Positions 31,545 through 39,930 of a DNA stretch of 64,000 nt are shown one piece after another. The DNA is from Methylomarinum sp. Ch1-1 (GTDB taxonomy: Bacteria > Pseudomonadota > Gammaproteobacteria > Methylococcales > Methylomonadaceae), in the NCBI RefSeq assembly GCF_030717995.2, contig NZ_CP157743.1, positions 2,568,501-2,632,500 of the forward strand, given 5' to 3'. Numbering within the stretch: position 1 is the first letter of the stretch; each line of letters starts with the position of its first letter. The notes beneath the pieces were generated by a model, which was not told the origin of the DNA, made no database searches, and saw only the letters and a program-made list of their open reading frames with translations. The translations under genes were made by a program, and so were the position numbers.

Positions 31545-32264
31545 ATGTTTTTAAAAAAGTTTTATTCAGTTAACGACGGCAATGTTGCCATTGATGCCGT
31601 CCAGGCCAGTCTGTTTGCCAAGGAAGTCGCAGGCGATTTCAATCCTTTGCATGATCCCGATTCGAGACGTTTTTGTGTGCCGGGGGACCTGCTGTTTTCT
31701 CTGGTGCTGGAAAAGTATGGCTTAAGCGAGAAAATGAATTTTACCTTTGCCGGCATGGTTGGCCATGGTGTGAAGTTGAATTTTCCCGATACCGATGCGC
31801 CGCAATTCGATGTCACCGATAATAACGACAAAACTTATTTGCAGGTTGAGCGGAGCGGGCCGGTCAGTCGCAATGAGGCGATGATCGAGGCGTTCGTGCG
31901 TGATTACGTGGCTTTCTCGGGGCAAAATTTTCCCTATGTATTGGTGCCTTTGCTGGAAAAGAAAAATGTCATGATCAATTTGGAGCGGCCCTTAGTGATT
32001 TATGACAGCATGACCATCGAATTCGAGCATCTTGATTTCGTTGAACCGCAATTGGAAATGTTGGAGCCGGAACTGGATGTCACCGGCAAGCGCGGTTCCG
32101 CTAGATTGTATTTTCAAATTAAGTCGGCCGGCGCAGTGGTCGGATGCGGTTATAAAAAATTGGCCATCAGTGGCTTGCGCGCATTTGAAGCGGAGCCGAT
32201 GCAGCAGTTTGTCGATAACTATCTGGCTAGGAAAGAACAGTATTTGCAGAAAATCGTGGCTTGA
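31545..32264 (+). CDS. DUF3581 family protein, hot-dog fold predicted
   Basis: A 239-residue protein recognised as DUF3581, a family of gammaproteobacteria without known function. The motif AGDFNPLHDPDSRRFCVPGDLL resembles the hydratase motif GDxNPxH of MaoC-type hot-dog enzymes, with Asp and His available for catalysis, so a hydratase or thioesterase-like role on an acyl substrate is plausible. The protein is about twice one hot-dog domain, with a second half (FEHLDFVEPQLEMLEPELDV) that may be a second hot-dog lacking the motif. The start at 31545 (MFLKKFYSV) matches the family; an upstream in-frame ATG at 31521 overlaps the rhodanese stop. Follows the rhodanese gene closely. Confidence 0.85.
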   Translation: MFLKKFYSVNDGNVAIDAVQASLFAKEVAGDFNPLHDPDSRRFCVPGDLLFSLVLEKYGLSEKMNFTFAGMVGHGVKLNFPDTDAPQFDVTDNNDKTYLQVERSGPVSRNEAMIEAFVRDYVAFSGQNFPYVLVPLLEKKNVMINLERPLVIYDSMTIEFEHLDFVEPQLEMLEPELDVTGKRGSARLYFQIKSAGAVVGCGYKKLAISGLRAFEAEPMQQFVDNYLARKEQYLQKIVA

Positions 32265-32483
32265 TGGCGTTTGTCTATCGCCCTCTTTGTCGTGTCGTGC
32301 TTGCGCATCCCGGGACGGCGCTTCGAGGTTAATGTCTAACCACTACCACGGAAGGGTGGCGGCAAGCTGCGTGATGGCCTGCCGCCTAAATCCTGAAAGA
32401 CACTGAATAATGACTTATGATGTTTGTCCAACCTTGTTGGTCCGATTTCCCGGAAATTCCATTCCCTTCATGAAAGATCCGGC

Positions 32484-33731
32484 TTAGAGTTGCGGGGTAA
32501 AAGGTTCGACCGTCACGTATTCTCCTTCATCGACTCCATCACATTCGGCCGGCAGGACAATATAGCAATTGGCTTTGCTGAGCGCACTTAAATGATGAGA
32601 ATCCTGTTGTCCGGCGATATCGACGATTAATTCGCCATTTTCCAATTGCTTTAGCAGTCCGCGTTGATATTCCTGTCGACCTGGAGTCTTGTTCAAATTA
32701 ACTAGAGTTCTGGCTTTAATTTTCAGGTTCTGTTTCGGCGTTGTCCCGGATAATAGCTCAAGGGCGGGGCGCACTATTTTCTGGAATGTCGTGACAGCCG
32801 AAACCGGATTACCCGGTAGGCCGAAGAACTGACATGGCCCTATGTGGCCGAAGGTCAAGGGTTTGCCCGGCTTCATGGCAATCTTCCAAAAATTGACTTG
32901 ACCGAGTTCGGCGAGAATTTCGTGAATATAATCCGCTTCTCCGACTGATGCGCCTCCGGTGGTGATGATGGCGTCATGACATCGCGAGGCGTTCTTCAGC
33001 GCTTGTTGCAAGCGTTGTTTATCGTCGGGGATGACGCCGAGGTCGGACACCGAAAAACGTTCATCTTTCAACAGACTGGTTATGGCATGGCGATTGCTGT
33101 CATAAATTTGTCCGGGCTGTAAGGGGTGGCCGACCGCAGTCAGTTCGTCGCCGGTGGAAAAAAAGGCGATGTTCAGGCGGCGTTTTGCGCTGATTTCGTA
33201 GATGCCTGCCGATGCCAGCAATGCGCAGTCGATGGCGGTGAGCGTTTTGGGGGCGGCCAATAAAAGACCGTGCTGTTTAATGTCGCTGCCCGCCTGGCGT
33301 ATATTTTGCCGGGCCTGAGTATGCGGCGGAAAGGTGATGGTGTCGGCGTTCGAGCTCACCCGTTCTTGCATGATCACGCTATCGGCGTTTTTTGGCACCA
33401 CGGCGCCGGTGAATATTCTGGCGCATTGACCTGGCTCCAACGCACCATCAAAGAGATGTCCGGCCCAGCATGTGCCGATGTTCCTTAGCGAGAAGGCTTG
33501 CCCGTCGACGATGTCGGCGCTGGAAAAGGCATAGCCGTCCATCGACGCGACACGCTCCGGCGGAATATCGATCGGCGCCGTGACGGGTAATGCCAAAACC
33601 CGGCCTAAGGCTTTGTTCAAGGGAAGTCTAACCTGGCCGCTTATCGAGGTGATTGTCTGTTCGATTAGCGCAAGGGCGCGTTCTATCGTCAGTAGGCCGG
33701 TTGTGTCGAGGTCGCAAAGGTCTTTCATCAT
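32484..33731 (-). CDS. moeA: Molybdopterin molybdenumtransferase
   Basis: A 415-residue enzyme that inserts molybdate into adenylated molybdopterin. Domain marks: PPERVASMDGYAF, IFTGAVVPKNADSVIMQE, FSTGDEL, IYDSNRHAITSLL, TTGGASVGEADYIHEIL and the GLPGNPVSAVTTF loop, all conserved. The C-terminal beta-barrel domain IV closes the protein at normal length. It overlaps mobB by four bases (ATGA), so the pair is a cofactor-maturation operon. No molybdoenzyme is encoded in the window. Confidence 0.96.
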   Translation of the reverse strand: MMKDLCDLDTTGLLTIERALALIEQTITSISGQVRLPLNKALGRVLALPVTAPIDIPPERVASMDGYAFSSADIVDGQAFSLRNIGTCWAGHLFDGALEPGQCARIFTGAVVPKNADSVIMQERVSSNADTITFPPHTQARQNIRQAGSDIKQHGLLLAAPKTLTAIDCALLASAGIYEISAKRRLNIAFFSTGDELTAVGHPLQPGQIYDSNRHAITSLLKDERFSVSDLGVIPDDKQRLQQALKNASRCHDAIITTGGASVGEADYIHEILAELGQVNFWKIAMKPGKPLTFGHIGPCQFFGLPGNPVSAVTTFQKIVRPALELLSGTTPKQNLKIKARTLVNLNKTPGRQEYQRGLLKQLENGELIVDIAGQQDSHHLSALSKANCYIVLPAECDGVDEGEYVTVEPFTPQL

Positions 33732-34252
33732 TGATTTGGCAGGAATTGATGGATAATAAAGTCGGCTATCATTGCGATATTGTTTAAATCCAGCCGGCTT
33801 AGATGCGCCGGCGTATTCAGTTTTCGGTCCGAGGCGATGGCAATGATGCTGGGATCGTCCGGATAAATAAGCGGCTTGTTCAGGATCGGTCGATGCAGCT
33901 CAATTTTGGGAAATCGTTCGGTTCTGAAGCCTTCCACCAGGATCAGGTCTAATGAGGCTTGATCGAGCACGGCCAATTGCTCGTCCAATATGGGGTCGAT
34001 GGGGTCGGGAAATTCGCTAATGATGGCGCGGCGATGGGGTGAAACGAGCATCACAGTATCGGCGCCGGCGGCTCTGAGACGAAAACTGTCTTTGCCGGGT
34101 TTGTCTATTTCAAAATTATGGTGACTGTGTTTAATGACGCCTAATCTTAACCCGGCTTTTTTTAACAAGGGAATCAGCTGGGTGAGTAATGTGGTCTTGC
34201 CGGTGCCGCTGAACGCGGCAAAGCCCAGTATCGGAACGCTAGCGTGTCGCAT
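33728..34252 (-). CDS. mobB: Molybdopterin-guanine dinucleotide biosynthesis adapter protein MobB
   Basis: A 174-residue P-loop GTPase-like protein that helps MobA attach GMP to molybdopterin. The Walker A motif is SGTGKTT (15-21), followed by LGVIKHSHHNFEIDKPGKDSFRLRAAGADTVMLVSPHR, the family signature, and DLILVEGFRTERFPKIELHR. All typical. It precedes and overlaps moeA. mobA is not in the window. Confidence 0.95.
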   Translation of the reverse strand: MRHASVPILGFAAFSGTGKTTLLTQLIPLLKKAGLRLGVIKHSHHNFEIDKPGKDSFRLRAAGADTVMLVSPHRRAIISEFPDPIDPILDEQLAVLDQASLDLILVEGFRTERFPKIELHRPILNKPLIYPDDPSIIAIASDRKLNTPAHLSRLDLNNIAMIADFIIHQFLPNQ

Positions 34253-34722
34253 GTAAGACTTTTGCTGTAATCAAATAAAGGCTTATTTTAAGGTATTATT
34301 CGGTTTTCGTCCGTAAACTAAGGAAATACTGCAGGGCTACAAGTAAGTTAAACGTTTGGGGCGGGTTAAATAACCCGCCCCGCGTGCACGGCCAATTTTG
34401 CCCTGGTGGCGGTTTTTGGCGGTTTGCTTCGCGAAGCCGCCCTACGTTGGCGGATCCGCTGCGCTTGATCCGCCCTACCGGTACCGGTAGGGTGTGCTGA
34501 CGATAGGAAGCGCACCGTTTTTGATGCGCTTCACGCCGTTCAGCACAACTACAAAGGTAAAGTGACGTAGGAGCGTCGCCCTTGGCGCGAAAAGCAAGTA
34601 GTCCGCATAACTTTTCTAGGGCATGCTATGAACATTCAGCAATGTCACAGGGTTGCCGCCTGCCCTGATGTTCGATAGGAAGTTATTGATTATGCAACAG
34701 AAGTAACAGTAGGAGAGGTCCA
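34253..34722. repeat. 470-bp intergenic repeat island
   Basis: 34358-34381 holds a perfect copy of the GGGGCGGGTTAA/TTAACCCGCCCC-type palindrome. GTAG/CTAC-footed hairpins follow at 34418-34445, 34449-34478 and 34487-34516, then GATGCGCTTCACGCCGTTCAGC and a GGAGCG...CGCGAAAAGC piece to about 34607. This is the same order of modules as 12374-12511 plus 13230-13340. The rest is unremarkable leader of the DnaJ-domain gene. Confidence 0.75.
34418..34516. repeat. Second cluster of three REP-like hairpins
   Basis: Same order as 12413-12511. The CTAC foot of the middle hairpin (ends 34478) and the GTAG foot of the third (34487) face each other across eight bases, CGGTACCG, itself a palindrome. Confidence 0.75.
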
Positions 34723-35211
34723 TTGATTCGGGTTTATTTGCTAGTCATTGTGCTGGTATTGGCTTTTTTATTGCTGCGCTGGTTTTTAAAGACGCCGCCG
34801 GCTGTAGTTGCCGGCTATTTTAGAAGAACCGGCATCGTGATTATCGCCGTTATATTGGTTTTATTGGCCGCGATGGGCAAGTTGAACTGGTTGATTGCAG
34901 TGGCAGGGGTGGCGTTTGCGTCGATAGCCAGGATGCTGCCGGTTTTGCTGCGTTATGCGCCGTATTTGCAGCGTTTTTGGGTGATGTTCAATACGGCAAA
35001 AAACCAATCCTCCAAACAGAATCAGCATGTCGCTTCTGGCAAGATGAGCAAGGCGCAAGCCTATGATGTTCTGGGGCTAAAACCGGGAGCCACGGAGCAG
35101 GAAATTATCCAAGCGCATCGCAAACTGATGCAAAAAATTCATCCCGATCGTGGCGGATCCGATTATCTGGCTGCGCAAATCAATCAGGCAAAAAAAATCT
35201 TATTAGACTGA
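34723..35211 (+). CDS. Membrane-anchored DnaJ-domain protein (TIM14/DjlC-like)
   Basis: A 162-residue protein with an N-terminal membrane helix (about 3-20), a second hydrophobic hairpin (about 36-70), and a C-terminal J domain of about 55 residues. The J domain has AYDVLGLKPGATEQEIIQAHRKLM, the Hsp70-contact motif His140-Pro-Asp142, then RGGSDYLAAQINQAK, which matches the PAM18/TIM14-type short J domain. It should recruit and stimulate DnaK at the inner membrane. The start is TTG at 34723, supported by AGGAGAG seven bases upstream; no ATG is suitable. nlpD follows after three bases. Confidence 0.88.
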   Translation: MIRVYLLVIVLVLAFLLLRWFLKTPPAVVAGYFRRTGIVIIAVILVLLAAMGKLNWLIAVAGVAFASIARMLPVLLRYAPYLQRFWVMFNTAKNQSSKQNQHVASGKMSKAQAYDVLGLKPGATEQEIIQAHRKLMQKIHPDRGGSDYLAAQINQAKKILLD

Positions 35212-35214
35212 TTA

Positions 35215-35961
35215 ATGAATCGTTGCAGAGTTAGAACGATAAGTTTGATTGTCACGGTGCTGCTGTTGGCCGGCTGCGCCGGCGCTGGCAATTATGCGCC
35301 GGTTAGAAGCTATTATCGGGATATTCCCAAGGCGCAAAAATATTATACCGTTAAAAAGGGCGATACTTTGTATGCGATCGGTTTTCGTTCCGGACATGGT
35401 TATCGCCGCCTAGCGGCATGGAATAAACTTTCTCCGCCCTACCGGATTTTTGTCGGGCAAAAAATAAAATTATTTAAATCCAAACAAAAACTTAGAACCT
35501 CGAAAAAAAAACCTTCAGTTAATAGGGGAGTCGCAAAAACGAGAAATACATCACAAAAAAACCTAAGGATTTCAAACGATAAGAAAAAAGTGTTAAAGTT
35601 GTACTGGCAGTGGCCGATTCAGGGGAAAATCTTAAAAAGTTTTTCTCAAACTGGAAATAAAGGGATTGATATAGGCGGGAAGCTGGGGCAGTCGGTCAAA
35701 GCGGCTGCCGGCGGCAAGGTAGTTTATAGCGGGCACGGTTTGGTTGGATACGGGAACTTGTTAATTATCAAACACAGTTCACTTTATTTGAGCGCCTATG
35801 GCCATAACCGTCGCTTGTTAGTCAAGGAAGGGCAAGTGGTGAAAAAGGGACAGACCATTGCAGAAGTTGGCAAAGCGGGGGGCTCGCAAACTTCATTACA
35901 TTTTGAAATAAGAAGAAAAGGGAAGCCGGTAAATCCAATGCGGTATTTACCCAAAAAGTGA
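35215..35961 (+). CDS. nlpD: Amidase activator lipoprotein NlpD (LysM plus inactive M23 domain)
   Basis: A 248-residue outer-membrane lipoprotein that activates the amidase AmiC during division. Lipobox LLAGC with Cys21; a LysM domain (YYTVKKGDTLYAIGFRSG to IFVGQKIKLF, about 42-84); a lysine-rich linker (about 85-125); and a LytM/M23 domain (WPIQGKILKSFSQ to LHFEIRRKGKPVNPMRYLP). The zinc-binding histidine of active M23 enzymes is replaced (NKGIDIGG), as in E. coli NlpD, so it is a regulator rather than a hydrolase. Located directly upstream of rpoS, the classical arrangement in which nlpD carries an rpoS promoter. Confidence 0.94.
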   Translation: MNRCRVRTISLIVTVLLLAGCAGAGNYAPVRSYYRDIPKAQKYYTVKKGDTLYAIGFRSGHGYRRLAAWNKLSPPYRIFVGQKIKLFKSKQKLRTSKKKPSVNRGVAKTRNTSQKNLRISNDKKKVLKLYWQWPIQGKILKSFSQTGNKGIDIGGKLGQSVKAAAGGKVVYSGHGLVGYGNLLIIKHSSLYLSAYGHNRRLLVKEGQVVKKGQTIAEVGKAGGSQTSLHFEIRRKGKPVNPMRYLPKK

Positions 35962-36003
35962 TGTTACGACCGTGGCGATAAGCCTATTGACCTGGAGGAT
36001 AAA

Positions 36004-36984
36004 ATGACGGAAGAAATAGTCGATGTAATGACCAGGGAAGTCGGCATGAATGTGTCCGATTTCGCTTCATTTGATGTAAATGATGCTGAAACTGATTTAC
36101 AGGGTGAATTCAAAGTCAGTGAAGTTGAGGTGAATGACTCCCCGAACGAAAGTTATTTTGATGCAACCCGAGTTTATTTGAATGAACTGGGTAAATCACA
36201 ATTGCTGACGGCGGATGAAGAAAAGTTTTATGGCAAGCGCGCTTTGCGTGGTGATGAGGAAGCTCGCAAGGTGATGATCGAGAGTAATTTGCGCCTAGTG
36301 GTGAAAATTTCCCGACGCTATCTGAACAGAGGCTTGCCATTGCTGGATCTGATCGAAGAAGGCAATCTTGGCTTGATCAGGGCCGTGGAAAAATTTGATC
36401 CGGATCGCGGTTTCAGGTTTTCGACCTATGCCACCTGGTGGATCAGGCAGACGATCGAACGAGCGATTATGAATCAGACCCGCACGATACGCTTGCCGAT
36501 TCATATCGTTAAGGAAATGAATGTCTATCTGAAGGCTCAACGCTCTTTGACTCAACAGCTCGATCACGAACCGACGGCCGAGGAAATTGCCGATTACCTC
36601 GATAAGCCGGTTAAAACAGTCAGTAAGATGCTGAAATTAAATGAGCGGGTTACCTCAGTCGATGTGCCGGGCGGCAAGGATTTTGAAAAACCTCTGGTCG
36701 ACTCTATCAGTGATGATCATAGTCCTTCGCCTACCGACATTTTGCAAGAAAATGGCATCAAGGATAACATCACTCATTGGGTGCATCAGCTGTCGGAAAA
36801 ACAGCGCGAAGTGATTTGCCGCAGGTATGGCTTGTGCGGCTATGGAAATTCAACTCTGGAGCAGGTTGCTCAGGAGTTGGGAGTGACTCGCGAGCGTGTC
36901 AGACAAATTCAAATGGATGCATTGAAAAGGCTCAAGGAAATTCTTGAAGTCGGCGGGTATTCATTTGAATCTATCTTTCATTGA
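36004..36984 (+). CDS. rpoS: RNA polymerase sigma factor RpoS
   Basis: A 326-residue stationary-phase sigma factor. Region 1.2 has [21 protein letters not shown]; region 2 has [36 protein letters not shown] and [19 protein letters not shown]; region 3 begins [14 protein letters not shown]; region 4.2 contains the helix-turn-helix [19 protein letters not shown]. The acidic N-terminal ~50 residues are variable as usual. GGAGG lies six bases before the ATG. It sits 42 bases after nlpD, and its transcription probably starts in part inside nlpD. A terminator follows at 37010-37042. Confidence 0.97.
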   Translation: MTEEIVDVMTREVGMNVSDFASFDVNDAETDLQGEFKVSEVEVNDSPNESYFDATRVYLNELGKSQLLTADEEKFYGKRALRGDEEARKVMIESNLRLVVKISRRYLNRGLPLLDLIEEGNLGLIRAVEKFDPDRGFRFSTYATWWIRQTIERAIMNQTRTIRLPIHIVKEMNVYLKAQRSLTQQLDHEPTAEEIADYLDKPVKTVSKMLKLNERVTSVDVPGGKDFEKPLVDSISDDHSPSPTDILQENGIKDNITHWVHQLSEKQREVICRRYGLCGYGNSTLEQVAQELGVTRERVRQIQMDALKRLKEILEVGGYSFESIFH

Positions 36985-37009
36985 TTCAGTTTTCCGAGAA
37001 ATTGATGAT

Positions 37010-37042
37010 GACAAGGGCCGGTGTAGTGCCGGCTTGTCTTTT
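37010..37042 (+). terminator. Probable rpoS terminator
   Basis: GACAAG-G-GCCGG and CCGGC-TTGTC arms (one bulge) around a short loop, followed by TTTTA. It lies 25 bases past the rpoS stop. Confidence 0.75.
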
Positions 37043-37160
37043 ATAGTGTCGAGATTCTGTTTTTGCTGAAAAAGCAGGATTTTGCACGCAAAATTTGCTG
37101 ATGTTTTCTAGCTTTTCCCCTCTTATCTCGGCTTTGTCAAGTTTACCCATCTCCTCCAGT

Positions 37161-37318
37161 AATTCCCAGTTTGAGTATTTTTGCAGGGTTTAGGGCATGA
37201 GGTGTGTCTGTCGAGGAGCGCCGTAAACCCATCCCTGGGGGCTTGACGGCAGCATCCTTGCTGCCGACATCCTCGCCAAACACACCCCATGCCCTTTTTG
37301 AATGCCAAAGTGGGAATT
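37161..37318. repeat. Long imperfect palindrome (host element), copy 3, lacking the 69-bp insert
   Basis: Ends AATTCCCA and TGGGAATT. Its halves match copy 2 (21715-21939) closely, but GAGGAGCGCCGT joins straight to AAACCCATCCCTG. The join is exactly where the 69-bp element sits in copies 1 and 2. Confidence 0.8.
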
Positions 37319-37958
37319 GCTGCATCTCCTCCCCCCATACCACTCAATAAGGGCGTGCGATTATTCACTAATGGAGAGTCCTAGTTCAACTTTGTTGCTA
37401 ATGCTGCAACCTTAAAGTCCAGATACTTCAGAAAACCATTTAGGTGCAAACTTCACCAAAAAATCTCTGTACACGACAAAAAATCTTAAGAATCTGTAAT
37501 AAATTGATTTGCATCGGGATTTTTGCTTTCTTGTGTGGGGGTAGGTTTCGCTAACGCTACTGCCCATCTACCCCCATCTCCATCAACCATTGGGTGAAAT
37601 TGTATCGTGTACAGAGATATTCGGGTTAGAACACTCAAGTTTATTTTGGTGGCGCTTAAGTCCGATATCTCATCAGGCGCTTGTGCCTGGCAACAAAATC
37701 CTGCAAGCACATGATAGGATGACTGCGGTATCATAGTGCTGCTGTTTAATCCGACATTAATTTTTTTGATTGCGAAGAACATTCAGCCGGTTTGATTTGG
37801 CTTGGAAAAGTGATGTTTTATCAATCCCCTCGAAGCCAATGTATTTCGATTATGGCCGAAACTTATACGTAATCAGGTTGATTTTTGTCGCGGTTGAGGT
37901 GCGCGTATTCATGGCTGAGTTAGGTTTGGCCCATCCTCAATAGTCTATTTTTTATAAC

Positions 37959-38762
37959 GTGGAAAATATTTTTACCCTTGCTGCGCAATGTTTGCAGCGT
38001 AACGAGATCGATGAAAAACTGGCGCTGACTCATCAGGCGTTTCAGTGCGCTAATAGCAATTCCTTGTCTTTTCAGTCGAACGATGACGTTTTACCGATAG
38101 GGGTGACGGTTTTCCCAAGCAGGCCTGAATTGTTGTCGCCCAGGGATATGCCGCGTCGGGCGCTTACCAGTGACAGCGGCAGGGCAGCCTTTTTTCATGC
38201 GCTCGCCCATATTGAATTTGTCGCGATCTATTTAGCCTGGGACATCGTTTACAGATTTCGCGGCTTGCCGGAACAATTTTATCGGGACTGGTTGCGCGTC
38301 GCGGATGAGGAGGCGCAGCATTTTGCCCTGTTGCGCAAGCATTTGATGGCGATGGGTGTCGATTATGGGGATTTGCCTGCACACCGAGGCTTGTGGGATC
38401 ATGCCGAAGACACGGCGGCGGATTTGCTCGCCCGTCTGGCGTTGGTGCCGCGTTGCATGGAAGCAAGGGGGCTGGATGTCACGCCGGCGATGATAGAAAA
38501 ATTCAAGCGCATGGGGGATGACGATAGCGTGAGGATTCTTTCGCGTATTCTTGAGGACGAGGTCGGGCATGTGGAGTTGGGATCTTATTGGTTTAAATAT
38601 TTCTGTAGAACACGGGGCTATGAACCGGAAGAAAAATATCGGCAATTGATCGTAAGGTATTACAAAGGCAAACCGAAAGGGCCTTTTAATCGAGAAATGC
38701 GTATAATTGCTGGATTCTCGAATGTTGAAATAGATTGGCTGGAAAGTAGAGCAAATGAATAA
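37959..38762 (+). CDS. DUF455 family ferritin-like protein
   Basis: A 267-residue protein of the DUF455 family, predicted to be a ferritin-like di-iron four-helix bundle. Iron-ligand motifs are ALAHIEFVAIYLAWD, ADEEAQHFALL, and LEDEVGHVELG (paired E and E-x-x-H), with the family signature MEARGLDVTP between them. Related fold members include MiaE, a tRNA hydroxylase, but the reaction of DUF455 is unknown. It begins at a GTG (37959). Its end overlaps nnrS by eight bases, so both are translated from one message. Confidence 0.88.
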   Translation: MENIFTLAAQCLQRNEIDEKLALTHQAFQCANSNSLSFQSNDDVLPIGVTVFPSRPELLSPRDMPRRALTSDSGRAAFFHALAHIEFVAIYLAWDIVYRFRGLPEQFYRDWLRVADEEAQHFALLRKHLMAMGVDYGDLPAHRGLWDHAEDTAADLLARLALVPRCMEARGLDVTPAMIEKFKRMGDDDSVRILSRILEDEVGHVELGSYWFKYFCRTRGYEPEEKYRQLIVRYYKGKPKGPFNREMRIIAGFSNVEIDWLESRANE

Positions 38763-39930
38763 AAAACCGGTTTTTAATTATCCATTGTTTGCCATGGGAT
38801 TCAGGGCTTTTTTTACCTTGGCGGGCTTATCGGCATTGCTGTTGATTGCGGCATGGACCTCTATTTTCGACGGCTCATTGAAAACAGACAATTACTTCGC
38901 TAGCGTTTATTGGCATGCGCATGAGATGTTATTGGGGTATTCCGTTGCGGTGATCGCCGGTTTCTTATTGACGGCGGTGAGAAATTGGACCGGTATCGAA
39001 ACGATCACCTATGACAAGCTGGCGGCGCTTTTTTTGTTGTGGATTTATGGGCGCATCGTTCCTTTTTATTCTGAATTGCTGCCGGATTTACTGATCGCGG
39101 CGATCGATTTTGCTTTTCTGCCGCTGCTGGTTTATTACATCAGTGTGCCTATATTAAAGGCGGGCAATTATAAAAACCTGATTTTTTCCGCATTGTTATT
39201 GCTGCTAGCAGTCGGCAATGCCTTGGTTCATGCCGAGATACTCGGTTTTAGTGAAAACACGGCTTGGTTGGGGTTGAATATCGTCGTCGCCGTCATTATC
39301 GGCATGATACTGGTGATCGCCGGTCGAATTTTTCCCTACTTTACCGAACGAGGGTTGAGTGGCGTTATCGCGATCAGAAATCCGTTGCTGGATATGTTGT
39401 CTGTCGCCGCCGCCATTGTCGCATTTATCCTGGTGATCGCCGGGGTGTCGGGCGGTTATTTGCTTGCCGCGGCCTTGCTTGCTTTAGGCTTGAATGTGGT
39501 CCGCGCGGTGGGGTGGTATGATGCCCGCATCTGGTTTGTGCCTTTGCTCTGGGTGTTGTATGTCGGTTATGCCTGGATCATGCTCGGCTTTATCATGTTG
39601 GCGCTGGCGGCTTACCAAATCGTGCCGTTTTCATTGGCTATGCATGCGTTTACCGTCGGCGGAATCGGTGTATTGACGCTGGGCATGATGGCGCGGGTGT
39701 CGTTAGGCCATAGCGGTCGCGCTTTGCGCGTTTCTAATATGTTGGCGCTGGCTTTCGTGCTGATCAATGTCGCCGCACTGTTCAGGGCGCTGTTACCGGC
39801 GCTGATGCCGGATTGGTATGGTGGCTTGCTTATCGCGTCGACCTATTGTTGGTTGGCGGCGTTCTCTTTATTCGTATTGCATTCCTATCCGATCTTAACC
39901 GAACCCAGGCCTGACGGCCGGGAAGGCTGA
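38755..39930 (+). CDS. nnrS: NnrS family heme-copper membrane protein
   Basis: A 391-residue polytopic protein with about twelve membrane helices. NnrS proteins bind heme and copper and ease nitrosative stress. Conserved histidine-bearing segments are visible: YWHAHEMLLGYSVAVIAGFLLTAVRNWTG near residue 60, ALVHAEILGF, LAMHAFTVGGIGVLTLGMMARVSLGHSGRAL near residue 300, each a family hallmark. It overlaps the DUF455 gene by eight bases. No NsrR or Dnr box was recognised upstream. In methanotrophs nitrosative stress arises from ammonia co-oxidation, which would fit, but that is inference. Confidence 0.92.
   Translation: MNKKPVFNYPLFAMGFRAFFTLAGLSALLLIAAWTSIFDGSLKTDNYFASVYWHAHEMLLGYSVAVIAGFLLTAVRNWTGIETITYDKLAALFLLWIYGRIVPFYSELLPDLLIAAIDFAFLPLLVYYISVPILKAGNYKNLIFSALLLLLAVGNALVHAEILGFSENTAWLGLNIVVAVIIGMILVIAGRIFPYFTERGLSGVIAIRNPLLDMLSVAAAIVAFILVIAGVSGGYLLAAALLALGLNVVRAVGWYDARIWFVPLLWVLYVGYAWIMLGFIMLALAAYQIVPFSLAMHAFTVGGIGVLTLGMMARVSLGHSGRALRVSNMLALAFVLINVAALFRALLPALMPDWYGGLLIASTYCWLAAFSLFVLHSYPILTEPRPDGREG

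Larger units (their letters stand above)
36985..37958. other. 974-bp intergenic region: terminator, unfilled host palindrome, IR pair
   Basis: Contents in order: the rpoS terminator (37010-37042); the unfilled 158-bp palindrome (37161-37318); a perfect 14-bp inverted repeat pair at 37463-37476 and 37605-37618 (ATCTCTGTACACGA and its complement). A 98-codon minus-strand frame (37486-37782) crosses the latter but lacks gene character. 37800-37958 is leader of the DUF455 gene. No RNA gene is recognised. Confidence 0.65.

Noticed and set aside
37486..37782. 98-codon minus-strand frame downstream of rpoS
   Set aside because: No ribosome binding site or recognisable motif, and it crosses an inverted repeat; kept only as part of the intergenic description.
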